Shown one piece after another: positions 24,985 to 32,363 of a stretch of DNA of 34,531 bases. Under the pieces are notes generated by a model. The model saw only the letters and a list, made by a program, of their open reading frames with translations. It had not been told where the DNA came from and made no database searches. The position numbers and the translations under genes are program-made. The first letter of the stretch is position 1; each line of letters opens with the position of its first letter. The stretch is from Candidatus Dormiibacterota bacterium (GTDB lineage Bacteria > Chloroflexota > Dormibacteria > Aeolococcales > Aeolococcaceae), in contig PMOL01000017.1 in assembly GCA_003162415.1 (NCBI GenBank), positions 1 to 34,531 on the forward strand, in the 5' to 3' direction.

Positions 24985-26169
24985 TCATCCGGGTACTGCG
25001 GCGCCGACATACTGCGCGATCCGGCGCGCCGCCTCCTCCAGGTTGGCGATGGATGCGGCATAGCTGAGACGGATATGGCCTTCGCCGACCGGTCCGAACG
25101 AACGCCCGGGCAGGACCGCGACGCCCACCTCGTCGAGCAGTGAACTCGCCAGCTCGCGATCGCCGAAGCCGGTCGCGCTGATGTCCGGGAACACGTAGAA
25201 GGCTCCTGCGGGGCGGCGGCACTTGAAGCCGGGAATCTCGTTGAGGAGCTCGACGATCCGGTCGCGCCGGTGACTGAACTCGGCGACCATGCGATCGACG
25301 GCCGCGTCGGACTCCGGGGAGTCGAACGCCTCGACGGCGGCCCACTGCGTGAACGCCGCGGCGCACGACGAGCTGTTGATCATCAGCGTGTCCATCTTCC
25401 GGGCGATCGCCACCGGCATCGCGCCGAACCCGAGGCGCCAGCCGCACATCGCCCATGCCTTTGACAGCCCATCCATGTAGATGGTCCGCTCCGCCATGCC
25501 GTCGATCCCGTACAGCGAAACATGAGCGCCGTCGTAGCTCAACCGGTTGTAGATCTCGTCACTCAGAACGATGAGGTCGTGGTCGATGGCGAGGCGCGCG
25601 ATCGCCTCGCAGTCGGCGCGGGTGAGGATGCCGCCCGTCGGGTTCTGCGGCGAGTTGACGACCAGCATCCGGGTGCGCGGGGTGATCAGCCGTGCCAGCT
25701 CGTCGACGTCGGCGCGGAAATCGTTCTCCTGACGCAGCGGCAGGGAGACGGCCTTGGCGCCGATGAACTCGACCAGCGAGCGGTAGATCGGGTATCCGGG
25801 ATCGGGGACGATGACCTCGTCCTCCTCCTCCACCAGCGCCAGCAGCGCGAAGAGCAGGAGGTTCTTGGAGCCCGGGGTCAGCACGATGTTCTCGAACTGC
25901 GTGGGCACACCCGTGTGCCGGGTCACGTAAGCAGCGGTCTTCTCGCGAACCTCGCGGATCCCGCTTGCCGCGGTGTAGTGGGTCGCACCGTCGCGCATGG
26001 CGCGGACCGCGGCGTCGATGATGTTGTCAGGAGTGGCGAAATCGGGCTCGCCGATCTCGAGGTGAACGATGCTGCGTCCCTCGGCCTCGAGGAGCCGGGC
26101 ATGGGCGAGGACCTCGAACGCGCTCTCGGTGCCCAGACGGTTGAGGCGCTCGGCGAAGCGGATGGTCAT
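24985..26169 (-). CDS. Fold-type I pyridoxal-phosphate aminotransferase (AspC/AraT-like)
   Basis: 394 residues from ATG 26169, overlapping the acylphosphatase stop (ATGA). Typical blocks are IVHLEIGEPDFATPDNI, GATHYTAASGIREVREKTA, VVNSPQNPTGGIL, LIVLSDEIYNRLSYDG, MDGLSKAWAMCGWRLGF (PLP Lys in LSKAW) and HIRLSYAAS (substrate-binding Arg). The class covers aspartate, aromatic and N-acetyl-LL-2,6-diaminopimelate transaminases; sequence alone does not choose. Its place just before trpE and in line with aroA makes an aromatic amino-acid or prephenate transaminase role plausible. Confidence 0.9.
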   Translation of the reverse strand: MTIRFAERLNRLGTESAFEVLAHARLLEAEGRSIVHLEIGEPDFATPDNIIDAAVRAMRDGATHYTAASGIREVREKTAAYVTRHTGVPTQFENIVLTPGSKNLLLFALLALVEEEDEVIVPDPGYPIYRSLVEFIGAKAVSLPLRQENDFRADVDELARLITPRTRMLVVNSPQNPTGGILTRADCEAIARLAIDHDLIVLSDEIYNRLSYDGAHVSLYGIDGMAERTIYMDGLSKAWAMCGWRLGFGAMPVAIARKMDTLMINSSSCAAAFTQWAAVEAFDSPESDAAVDRMVAEFSHRRDRIVELLNEIPGFKCRRPAGAFYVFPDISATGFGDRELASSLLDEVGVAVLPGRSFGPVGEGHIRLSYAASIANLEEAARRIAQYVGAAVPG

Positions 26170-26450
26170 GTGGCCTCCATCATGGCGGGAAGCTTTCCGG
26201 TCGGCGCGGAAAACTCGACATCGACCCGCTCGACGCGGGCGTGGCTCGGCCCCTGACGGAGCAGGTCGAGCATCCGCTCGACATCCGCCTTCGGGCCTTC
26301 CAGCTTGGCTTCGACGGTCCCGTCCGGCTGATTGGCCACCGTGCCCGCCAGTCCGAGAGCACCTGCGTGACTGATCACGAAGGCGCGATATCCGACCATC
26401 TGCACACGCCCGTGCACAAGAGCACGCACACGCACCACGGCTTCACCCAT
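26166..26450 (-). CDS. acyP: Acylphosphatase
   Basis: 94 residues from ATG 26450, which is the family's usual length. The catalytic Arg sits in VQMVGYRAFVISHA and the catalytic Asn in TVANQPDGTVEAKLEG, the two residues that define the fold. The first motif is normally VQGVGFR; Gly is replaced by Met and Phe by Tyr. It hydrolyses acyl phosphates such as acetyl- or carbamoyl-phosphate in the cytosol. It is coupled to the aminotransferase by a 4-base overlap and lies 35 bases from the desaturase gene. Confidence 0.92.
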   Translation of the reverse strand: MGEAVVRVRALVHGRVQMVGYRAFVISHAGALGLAGTVANQPDGTVEAKLEGPKADVERMLDLLRQGPSHARVERVDVEFSAPTGKLPAMMEAT

Positions 26451-26485
26451 CTCCGACCGATTATAGGTTGGGCGGCTCCGCCGGC

Positions 26486-27301
26486 TCAGGCAGCGGCTGG
26501 AGAGAGCTCCTTGGTCGCCGTCAGCTTGCGCACCAGCGGAGGGATCTCCCGAAGGTTCTTGATCTCGACACCACTCAACTCCGACAGCAGGGCAAGAATC
26601 CGACGCTGCACGGGAGCCTCGTGGTCGCGGCCGGGAAGGTACCAGTTGAGCATTCGCGACACGTACTCCGGGTCCTCGAGCCGGCTCACCACCGAGGGTT
26701 CGGTGATGGTGGTCGGGTGCTTGGGCGCGTCGTTCGTGCTCCGCATCATCCAGAGCGACATCTTCAGGATGTCGGGCAGGACCTCGGGCTTGTTGGCGAC
26801 CGCGCGGCGCATGTACTTCGCATAGCACGCGGCGTGGCGCAACTCGTCGGCCGCCAGGATCTTGAAGATCTTGCGTATCACCGGCTCGGGGCCCTGCTCG
26901 CTGAACGCCGTGTACCAGTGGGCAAGGCGCTGCTCGCCGCAGAAATGCATCGTGAGCGTTTCGATCGCCGGTCCCGGCGCGAAGGTGAGTCGCAACTCGG
27001 GAAGCTCGGCCTCGTCGAACGTCTCGCCGCACCGCTCGAGGTACTTGCGCAACGTGAGGTGGTGCTTCATCTCCTCGTAGAACCAGATGGAGACGAAGCT
27101 GCAGAAGTCGATGTCCGTGTAGAAGTCGCGAAGGAACATCTCAGTGGCGTAGAGCGCGGACAGCTCCGTCAAGCAGATGTTCCGGAGGTCGCTGATCCAT
27201 TGGGGGCTCAGCAGGCTCGGATCGATGTCGTCGAAAGGGATGTCCGTGTTGAGCGTCCAGCGGGCGCGCTCCAGGCGGATGAACATGTCGTCGTAGAGCA
27301 T
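26486..27301 (-). CDS. Ferritin-like di-iron protein, acyl-ACP desaturase type
   Basis: 271 residues from ATG 27301 (an in-frame TTG is at 27307). Helical ligands for two irons are present in order. Helix 1 has Glu46/Glu54 (CLTELSALYATE), helix 2 has E77-x-x-H80 (FYEEMKHH), helix 3 has Glu123 (CGEQRLAHWY) and helix 4 has E153-x-x-H156 (ADELRHAACY). This E/ExxH/E/ExxH plan and the spacing fit soluble acyl-ACP desaturases such as DesA2, though AurF/R2-like N-oxygenases share it. It would need ferredoxin and O2. It is divergent from a PucR-type gene across an 87-base gap, so that regulator may control it. Confidence 0.82.
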   Translation of the reverse strand: MLYDDMFIRLERARWTLNTDIPFDDIDPSLLSPQWISDLRNICLTELSALYATEMFLRDFYTDIDFCSFVSIWFYEEMKHHLTLRKYLERCGETFDEAELPELRLTFAPGPAIETLTMHFCGEQRLAHWYTAFSEQGPEPVIRKIFKILAADELRHAACYAKYMRRAVANKPEVLPDILKMSLWMMRSTNDAPKHPTTITEPSVVSRLEDPEYVSRMLNWYLPGRDHEAPVQRRILALLSELSGVEIKNLREIPPLVRKLTATKELSPAAA

Positions 27302-27388
27302 TGCCAATCAGCATACTTTCTTCGCGCGGCACAAAGGGTGGGCAATGTCATCCGGCGTACACGTCAGGATTTGTGTATAAAGGACAAC
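27302..27388. promoter_or_regulatory. Divergent promoter region of desaturase and pucR-type gene
   Basis: This 87-base gap is AT-richer than its surroundings. On the plus strand TATAAA (27376-27381) ends 7 bases before the pucR ATG at 27389. On the minus strand TATGCT (27315-27310) ends 8 bases before the desaturase ATG at 27301. Both -10-like boxes would start RNA at or within a base or two of the ATG, which suggests leaderless transcripts. AGGA at 27381-27384 is alternatively a ribosome site for pucR. I see no good -35 box for either. Confidence 0.45.
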
Positions 27389-28591
27389 ATGGCCCAATTG
27401 ACCAAGGCACCCGACCTCAGGTTGTCCGTGGTGGCCACTCTGCCGCCCGAGGTGACCGTCCGCCTGCTCTCGGAGATCGACGTGATCGCCCGGCGCATGA
27501 CCCGGCAGATCCTTTCCGGGATCTCGCTTCCGGACAGCCGGTTCAGGACGCTCGGCTATTTCCGCACTGTGACCGCCGCTTGCCGGGATGCGCTCCGGAC
27601 CTTCGTGCGGCTCCTCCGCGATGGGCGGGGGCTCCGCGCCGGCGACCTCGAACGGCTCGGCTCGATGGGAGCGCAGCAGGCCGAGCTCGAGGTGCCGCTC
27701 GAACTCGTTTTCGGCGCCTATCGACTGGCGGCGAGGGTGCTCTGGGACGAGGTGATCGGCCAGCCTGCAGTTCTGAACGACGTGCCCCCGAGCACGGTCA
27801 TCGGGCTGACGAGCACGGTGCTCGAATACTTCGACGAGATCAGTGCCGCCGTGGGAGGCGCATACCTGGAGACCCGCGAGCGTCTGCTCCGGCAGCGCGA
27901 CCGGGACCGCGACCGGATCCTCCAGCGGCTGGTGGCCGGCGACGCGTCGGCGGAGCTGCGCCGCATCGCAGCATCGGCCGAGCTCACGCTGCTCCCTCCC
28001 TACACCGTGGTCGCCTGCTCGGCGCCCACCATCGAGGCGGAGCGCCAGCTCGAGGAGACCTGGAGGGCCGAGGGAGCGCATCTGATCGGCGAGGAGCCCG
28101 GACTCTGGATCGCGCTCGTGCCCGAGGGGCGAGATCTCGCCAAGCTCTGTGCGGGGGTCGGTCCGGTCGCCTTCGGCGTCGGCCCAGTGGCGGCGACGCT
28201 GGATGCCGTCGCCCCGTCGGCGCAGCAGGCGCGCCGGGCACTCGAGGTTGGCCGGACGCTCTATCCGGAGCGCTCGGTCCATACCGACGCGGAGGTGGGC
28301 GTCTTTGCCGCACTCGCCGATGACCGCGAGGCGATGCGCACGTTCGTCGACCGGGTGCTCGGACCTCTCGCCGGGGGCACGCCCACCCGGCGGCTCGAGC
28401 TCGTCGCGACGCTCGAGGCACTGCTCGACAGCCGGAGCATCGGCGACGCCGCTGATCGCCTCGGCGTCCATCGGCACACGGTCGTGTATCGGGTCGGACG
28501 GCTGCGCCAGCTCGGAATCGACGCCGACGACCCAGAGCAACGCCACCAGCTCTGGCTCGCGCTCCGCTGCGCTCGACTCCTGGAGGGTTGA
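27389..28591 (+). CDS. PucR-type (HTH_30/CdaR-like) transcriptional regulator
   Basis: 400 residues from ATG 27389. The N-terminal half is helical and sensor-like (about 1-160, including LEYFDEISAAVGGAYLETRE). A GGDEF-fold-like middle follows (about 190-310). The C-terminal helix-turn-helix spans ELVATLEALLDSRSIGD, AADRLGVHRHTVVYRVGRL and RQLGID, the signature of PucR regulators. Members control purine, sugar-acid or amine catabolism and respond to small molecules. Here the likely targets are its own gene, the divergent desaturase, or the downstream ABC importer. The ligand is unknown. Confidence 0.88.
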   Translation: MAQLTKAPDLRLSVVATLPPEVTVRLLSEIDVIARRMTRQILSGISLPDSRFRTLGYFRTVTAACRDALRTFVRLLRDGRGLRAGDLERLGSMGAQQAELEVPLELVFGAYRLAARVLWDEVIGQPAVLNDVPPSTVIGLTSTVLEYFDEISAAVGGAYLETRERLLRQRDRDRDRILQRLVAGDASAELRRIAASAELTLLPPYTVVACSAPTIEAERQLEETWRAEGAHLIGEEPGLWIALVPEGRDLAKLCAGVGPVAFGVGPVAATLDAVAPSAQQARRALEVGRTLYPERSVHTDAEVGVFAALADDREAMRTFVDRVLGPLAGGTPTRRLELVATLEALLDSRSIGDAADRLGVHRHTVVYRVGRLRQLGIDADDPEQRHQLWLALRCARLLEG

Positions 28592-28710
28592 GCGAGCGCC
28601 GCACCGCGCAAATCGACGGCCGGACGGATTCGTACAACCTGGATGACCCGAGCTGCCACGTCCCTGTGCGGCCCATACGATCCATCGCAGAAAGAGATCG
28701 TTCCTATTGA

Positions 28711-28759
28711 CCGATCCTCATTGACGGAAGGATCGGGGCTTGCTCAAAATGAAGCAAGC
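28711..28759 (+). repeat. Two back-to-back perfect 7-bp hairpins
   Basis: Hairpin one pairs CCGATCC (28711-28717) with GGATCGG (28730-28736) around a 12-base loop. Hairpin two starts after one further base and pairs GCTTGCT (28738-28744) with AGCAAGC (28753-28759) around CAAAATGA. Neither is followed by a T-tract, so a simple intrinsic terminator of the pucR-type gene is not clear. They may be operators, a stable RNA structure, or both, since a candidate promoter overlaps them. Confidence 0.6.
28721..28750 (+). promoter_or_regulatory. Candidate promoter for the ABC importer operon
   Basis: TTGACG (28721-28726) and CAAAAT (28745-28750) are separated by 18 bases: five of six -35 bases match and four of six -10 bases, including the critical A2 and T6. 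Transcription from about 28757 would give a leader near 300 bases. The -35 lies in the loop of the first hairpin and the -10 in the loop of the second, so a repressor binding either arm could block it. Confidence 0.35.
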
Positions 28760-29054
28760 GCACCAGAGAGAGCAGCGGGAGGTGACTGACCGGGTCGGTC
28801 GAGCGAGGGGATTCGTCGGGGCAGCAATGCGCATTCCGAGTGCCGTCGCGAGGCAGGCTAATGTTTGCATGAAGGGATGATTCCGTTCCAATCAAGCTCC
28901 TTGCTTAATGGGAGCGTTAGCACCGATAGTTCATTTCGCACAACGACAGGACGCACCTGGGTAGGAGAGCCTGGGGTGAAAAACAAATCGACCAGTTGAG
29001 GCCGATCGAGAGGGGGCCTCGGGAAGAGAAATTCCGTAAAGGGGAGACACAACT
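28760..29054 (+). other. Gene-free, hairpin-rich leader of the ABC importer operon
   Basis: No convincing ORF lies in 28592-29054; from 28760 it reads as a likely 5' leader. GCTCC (28896-28900) pairs with GGAGC (28911-28915). CACC near 28955 can pair with GGTG near 28975. GAGGCC (28998-29003) pairs with GGCCTC (29015-29020) around an 11-base loop. The Shine-Dalgarno AGGGGAG (29040-29046) sits 8 bases before the ATG. CTCCTT (28897-28902) can pair with AAGGGG at the Shine-Dalgarno or, through CTCC, with the nearby GGAG, so two exclusive folds are possible. It does not match the guanidine-I, TPP or cobalamin motifs I know. Confidence 0.4.
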
Positions 29055-30176
29055 ATGTTCGGGGAAACACTTCTACATTCATCGGCGCCGCGCCACCGTG
29101 GCACACGGCGCGCGGCGACTTCAGTTGCGCTGCTGGCGACCGCACTGGTTGTCGGCGCATGCGGCTCCAGTACCACACCGGCCACGAGCCACGCCGCGAC
29201 GCAGCCGGACCCGTCGACCGTCAATCTCGGCTACCTCGTCAACCTGACCCATGCCCCGGCGCTCATCGGAGTGTCCAAGGGCTTCTTTCAGGGTGCGATG
29301 CCGAAGGGCACGACCGTCAAAACGACCACCTTTAGCGCGGGACCGGCTGAGAGCGAGGCGCTCCTCGGTGGCGAGCTCGACGCCGCTTTTGTCGGACCGG
29401 GCCCCGCGATCAACGCCTTCATCAAGACCAAAGGCAAGGTGCTCATCGTCGCCGGCGCAGCGTCGGGCGGAGCCGGCCTGGTGGTGAGCAAATCCATCGC
29501 TAACGGGAACTTCCCCGCGGACCTGGCGGGCAAGACCCTTTCGTCGCCGCAGCTCGGCAATACCCAGGACATCGCACTGCGCACATGGCTCGCAACCAAG
29601 GGTCTCGCCACAACGATCAACGGTGGCGGTCAGGTGAATATCGACACGAGTTCGGGTAACTCGATCAGCCTGCAGAACTTCGAAGCCGGCAAGATTGCAG
29701 GTGGATGGGTTCCGGAGCCCTACGAGTCCGAGTTCATCCTCCAGGGCAAGGGCACGCTCGCTGTCGACGAGGCGTCGCTCTGGCCGAACGGCCAGTTCCC
29801 GACGACCGTGCTTGTCGTGACCCAGAACCTGCTTCAGAACCATCCCGACATTGTCAGCGACCTCCTCAAGGGGCTTGTCACGTCGGTGAACTGGATCAAC
29901 TCGAACGAATCGACGGCGCCCGCCGCAGTCAATGCCGCGCTTGCGTCGACCACCGGGGGCAAGCTGCTGAAGTCGACTGTGATCGCGCTGGCGTGGACGC
30001 ACCTCAGCTTTGGATTCGATCCCTTCGCGGCGGACATTCAAACAGATGCCAACAACGCTGAGCAGCTGACTTTCAACAAGACCGCCATCGTCAAGGGCAT
30101 CCTCGACCTTGGACCGCTGAACGCGCTCCTCACCGCCGCCGGAGACGCGACAGTCAGCGCCGGATCTCTCGGCTGA
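29055..30176 (+). CDS. NitT/TauT/SsuA-family ABC importer substrate-binding lipoprotein
   Basis: 373 residues from ATG 29055. The signal peptide has a basic start, a hydrophobic core (SVALLATALVV) and a lipobox VGAC with Cys36, followed by a Ser/Thr-rich linker. The mature part has NLGYLVNLTHAPALIGVSKGFF, EALLGGELDAAFVGPGPAINAF, LAGKTLSSPQLGNTQDIAL and AGKIAGGWVPEPYESEFI, typical of the periplasmic-binding fold of the sulfonate/nitrate/taurine and thiamine-precursor class. The substrate is not decided. Its stop overlaps the ATPase start (TGATG), so the three genes form one unit with the upstream leader. Confidence 0.92.
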   Translation: MFGETLLHSSAPRHRGTRRAATSVALLATALVVGACGSSTTPATSHAATQPDPSTVNLGYLVNLTHAPALIGVSKGFFQGAMPKGTTVKTTTFSAGPAESEALLGGELDAAFVGPGPAINAFIKTKGKVLIVAGAASGGAGLVVSKSIANGNFPADLAGKTLSSPQLGNTQDIALRTWLATKGLATTINGGGQVNIDTSSGNSISLQNFEAGKIAGGWVPEPYESEFILQGKGTLAVDEASLWPNGQFPTTVLVVTQNLLQNHPDIVSDLLKGLVTSVNWINSNESTAPAAVNAALASTTGGKLLKSTVIALAWTHLSFGFDPFAADIQTDANNAEQLTFNKTAIVKGILDLGPLNALLTAAGDATVSAGSLG

Positions 30177-30973
30177 TGAACGTGGCGCTCGCTCCGCGTC
30201 CATCGGTTGTTCTGCGCGATGCAGATGAAGCCTTCGTGACCCTCGACGGGGTCACGAAGGTGTTCGGCAAGGGCAAGGCCTCCATGACGGCGCTCGAGAA
30301 TGTCTCGCTGGAGCTGCGCAAGGGGGAGTTCGTGTGCATCCTGGGCACCTCGGGGTGTGGCAAATCGACTCTCCTCTCGCTCGTCGCCGGGCTGGACAAG
30401 GTCACATCCGGAACGATCGAGATCGCTGACGGTCGCCCCGCTGTCATGTTCCAAGAGCCGGCGCTGCTTCCGTGGCTTACGGTTCGCCGCAACGTGGAGT
30501 TGCCGATGCGCCTCCACAAGGTTGACACGGAGGAGCGGAACAAGACGGTAAACCGGCTCCTCTCCATGGTGGGGCTCATCGATTTCGCGGACCATCGTCC
30601 GCATCAACTCTCGGGCGGCATGCGCCAGCGGTGCGCGCTGGCTCGCGCCCTAGCGCAGGACTCCGAGTTGCTGCTCATGGACGAGCCCTTTGCGGCCCTC
30701 GATGCGCTGACGCGTGACCAGCTCCACGACGACCTGAATCGCATCTGGCAGGAAACCGGCAAGACGATCATCTTCGTGACTCACAACGTGCGTGAGGCGG
30801 TGCGCCTCGGTGACCGGGTCGTTCTCATGACTCCGCGTCCCGGTCGGGTGGCGCGCATCTGGGATGTCGACATAGCTCGGCCTCGCGAGCTCGACTCGTT
30901 CGAAGTGTCGGGCCTTGCCCACGAGATCACAGCGCAACTGCGTGCGGGAGCGGCCGGCAATGGAGCGCAATAG
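30176..30973 (+). CDS. ABC importer ATP-binding protein (NitT/TauT/SsuB family)
   Basis: 265 residues from ATG 30176. Walker A is LGTSGCGKSTLL (56-67) and the Q-loop is MFQEPALLPWLTV (Gln93), with the LLPW signature of this family. The ABC signature is LSGGMRQRCALARAL, Walker B is LLLMDEPFAALD (165-176), and the H-loop His lies in FVTHNVREAVRLGDR. It powers uptake with the adjacent permease and binding protein. Its last 14 bases overlap the permease start. Confidence 0.96.
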   Translation: MNVALAPRPSVVLRDADEAFVTLDGVTKVFGKGKASMTALENVSLELRKGEFVCILGTSGCGKSTLLSLVAGLDKVTSGTIEIADGRPAVMFQEPALLPWLTVRRNVELPMRLHKVDTEERNKTVNRLLSMVGLIDFADHRPHQLSGGMRQRCALARALAQDSELLLMDEPFAALDALTRDQLHDDLNRIWQETGKTIIFVTHNVREAVRLGDRVVLMTPRPGRVARIWDVDIARPRELDSFEVSGLAHEITAQLRAGAAGNGAQ

Positions 30974-31766
30974 ACTGCAGCGAGTTCTTCGGGCCTCATG
31001 GCCGAGGCTCGTGGCGATCGGCCTCCTCGTGGGGATCTGGCAGTTGCTCGTCGTCGTGGGCGTGCAGTCTGGGGGCGCGTTAGGGGCCGGGGAGCCGCTT
31101 CCTGGTCCAGGCGACGCGATCGCGGAGATCGGCTACCTGATTCACATCGGCGTCCTCGTGCCGGCACTGCTCCAGACCCTCGAACGTGCGGCGATCGGCT
31201 ATGCGCTGGCGCTGGCCATGGGAACCGTGATCGGGCTCGCGGTCGTGCGCATTCCAGTCCTGCGCGCGGGCGTCGGATCCCTGCTTGCCGGGCTCCAGAG
31301 CCTGCCCTCGGTGGTCTGGGTTCCCTTCGCGGTCCTCTTCCTCGGAGATTTCGCGGTGTATTTCGTGGTGATCATGGGAGCGTTCCCATCGATCGCCATG
31401 GGCTTGATGTCCTCGTACGATAACGTCCCGCCGCTCACATTCAGCCTCGCGCGCTCGATGGGAGCGCGCGGCCCAGGGTACTACCGGCACTTCATCTTCT
31501 CGGCGACGCTGCCAGGGTACGTCGCCGGCATGAAGCAGGCGTGGGCGTTCTCCTGGCGCTCGCTCATGGCTGCCGAGTTGATCATCGGATCGACGGCGAG
31601 CACCGGTCTCGGACAGATCCTGGACAACGGTCGCACGCTCGGCGACCTCCCGGAGATGTTCGCCGCCCTGCTGGCCATCCTGATTGTTGGCATCGCCGTC
31701 AATGACCTGCTCTTCGCACCACTCGAGCGCGGGCTCCTGCGCCGTCGTGGGCTGGTGCCCGCCTAG
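30960..31766 (+). CDS. ABC importer permease (NitT/TauT/SsuC family)
   Basis: 268 residues with six predicted membrane helices. ATG 30960 lies inside the ATPase gene. The binding-protein-dependent permease domain starts near ALLQTLERAAIGYALALAMGT, with LAGLQSLPSVVWVPFAVLFLG and the coupling-loop sequence ARSMGARGPGYYRHFIFSATLPGYVAGMKQAWAFSW in parts. The C-terminal RRRG is basic and cytosolic. Its TAG stop shares CTAG with the stop of the convergent adenosyltransferase gene, so the two ORFs overlap by four bases and no terminator lies between them. Confidence 0.95.
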   Translation: MERNRLQRVLRASWPRLVAIGLLVGIWQLLVVVGVQSGGALGAGEPLPGPGDAIAEIGYLIHIGVLVPALLQTLERAAIGYALALAMGTVIGLAVVRIPVLRAGVGSLLAGLQSLPSVVWVPFAVLFLGDFAVYFVVIMGAFPSIAMGLMSSYDNVPPLTFSLARSMGARGPGYYRHFIFSATLPGYVAGMKQAWAFSWRSLMAAELIIGSTASTGLGQILDNGRTLGDLPEMFAALLAILIVGIAVNDLLFAPLERGLLRRRGLVPA

Positions 31767-32353
31767 TCCGCCGTTCGATCGGCCGTTCCGTCGGCCTCGC
31801 GGCGGCGCTGCCCGCCCGAGGCGACGGTGGCGCCCTGCTCCGCTTCCCGTGCGAGCATGAAGAGCAGGTCCGAGCATCGATTCAGGTAGCGGAGCACCTC
31901 GGGGTTCTCGAGACCGCCCTCGCGTTGCAGCGAGACGGTTCGGCGCTCGGCGCGACGCACCAACGTCCGCGCGAGGTCGAGGGCTGCGCCGACGGGGGTT
32001 CCGCCGGGAATGACGAAGCCGCCGGGCAATGGAACGCGCGCCTCCAGGTCGTGGATCTCGCTCTCGAGCGCGTCGGACATCGCGGGGGTCACGACATTGA
32101 AGTGGCGCTCGAGGTCGGCCCGATGTCCGGGACCGGTGGCGAGCTCCGCGCCGACGACGAAGAGCTCGCGCTGGAGCTCGAGGATCCGTGTCGCTAAATC
32201 GGCCGAATCGGTCAGCGCCCTCGCCAATCCGAGCGCTGAGACGGCCTCGTCGAGCGACCCGTACGCCTCGGTGTGGATGTCGTCCTTGGCGACCCGTCCA
32301 CCGTAGAGCAGCCCCGTCTCTCCCCCGTCGCCGTGACCGGTGGTGATGCTCAT
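31763..32353 (-). CDS. ATP:cob(I)alamin adenosyltransferase, PduO type
   Basis: 196 residues from ATG 32353. The N-terminal ATP-binding motif reads TTGHGDGGETGLLYGGRV, the family's TxxGDxGxTGLxGG with His for the usual Asp/Asn position. KDDIHTEAYGSLDEAVSALG and the C-terminal RRAERRTVSLQRE and LRYLNRCSDLLFMLARE complete the trimeric helical-bundle active site. It makes adenosylcobalamin from cob(I)alamin and ATP. The C-terminal 20 residues are charged and probably disordered. It starts 10 bases after the thioredoxin-reductase stop. Confidence 0.93.
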   Translation of the reverse strand: MSITTGHGDGGETGLLYGGRVAKDDIHTEAYGSLDEAVSALGLARALTDSADLATRILELQRELFVVGAELATGPGHRADLERHFNVVTPAMSDALESEIHDLEARVPLPGGFVIPGGTPVGAALDLARTLVRRAERRTVSLQREGGLENPEVLRYLNRCSDLLFMLAREAEQGATVASGGQRRREADGTADRTAD

Positions 32354-32363
32354 GTGCGCGGCG

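Noticed and set aside
26468..27388. N-terminal extension of the pucR-type ORF back to 26468
   Set aside because: It runs antisense through the desaturase gene; ATG 27389 with AGGA upstream is the sensible start.
28998..29020. GAGGCC/GGCCTC hairpin as a guanidine-I (ykkC) or TPP riboswitch element
   Set aside because: The conserved CTAGGGTTCCG/GGTCCGAGAG or CTGAGA boxes are not present; only a general structured leader is supported.
28858..29052. Small minus-strand ORF upstream of the binding-protein gene
   Set aside because: No motif or ribosome site; the region reads as an untranslated leader.
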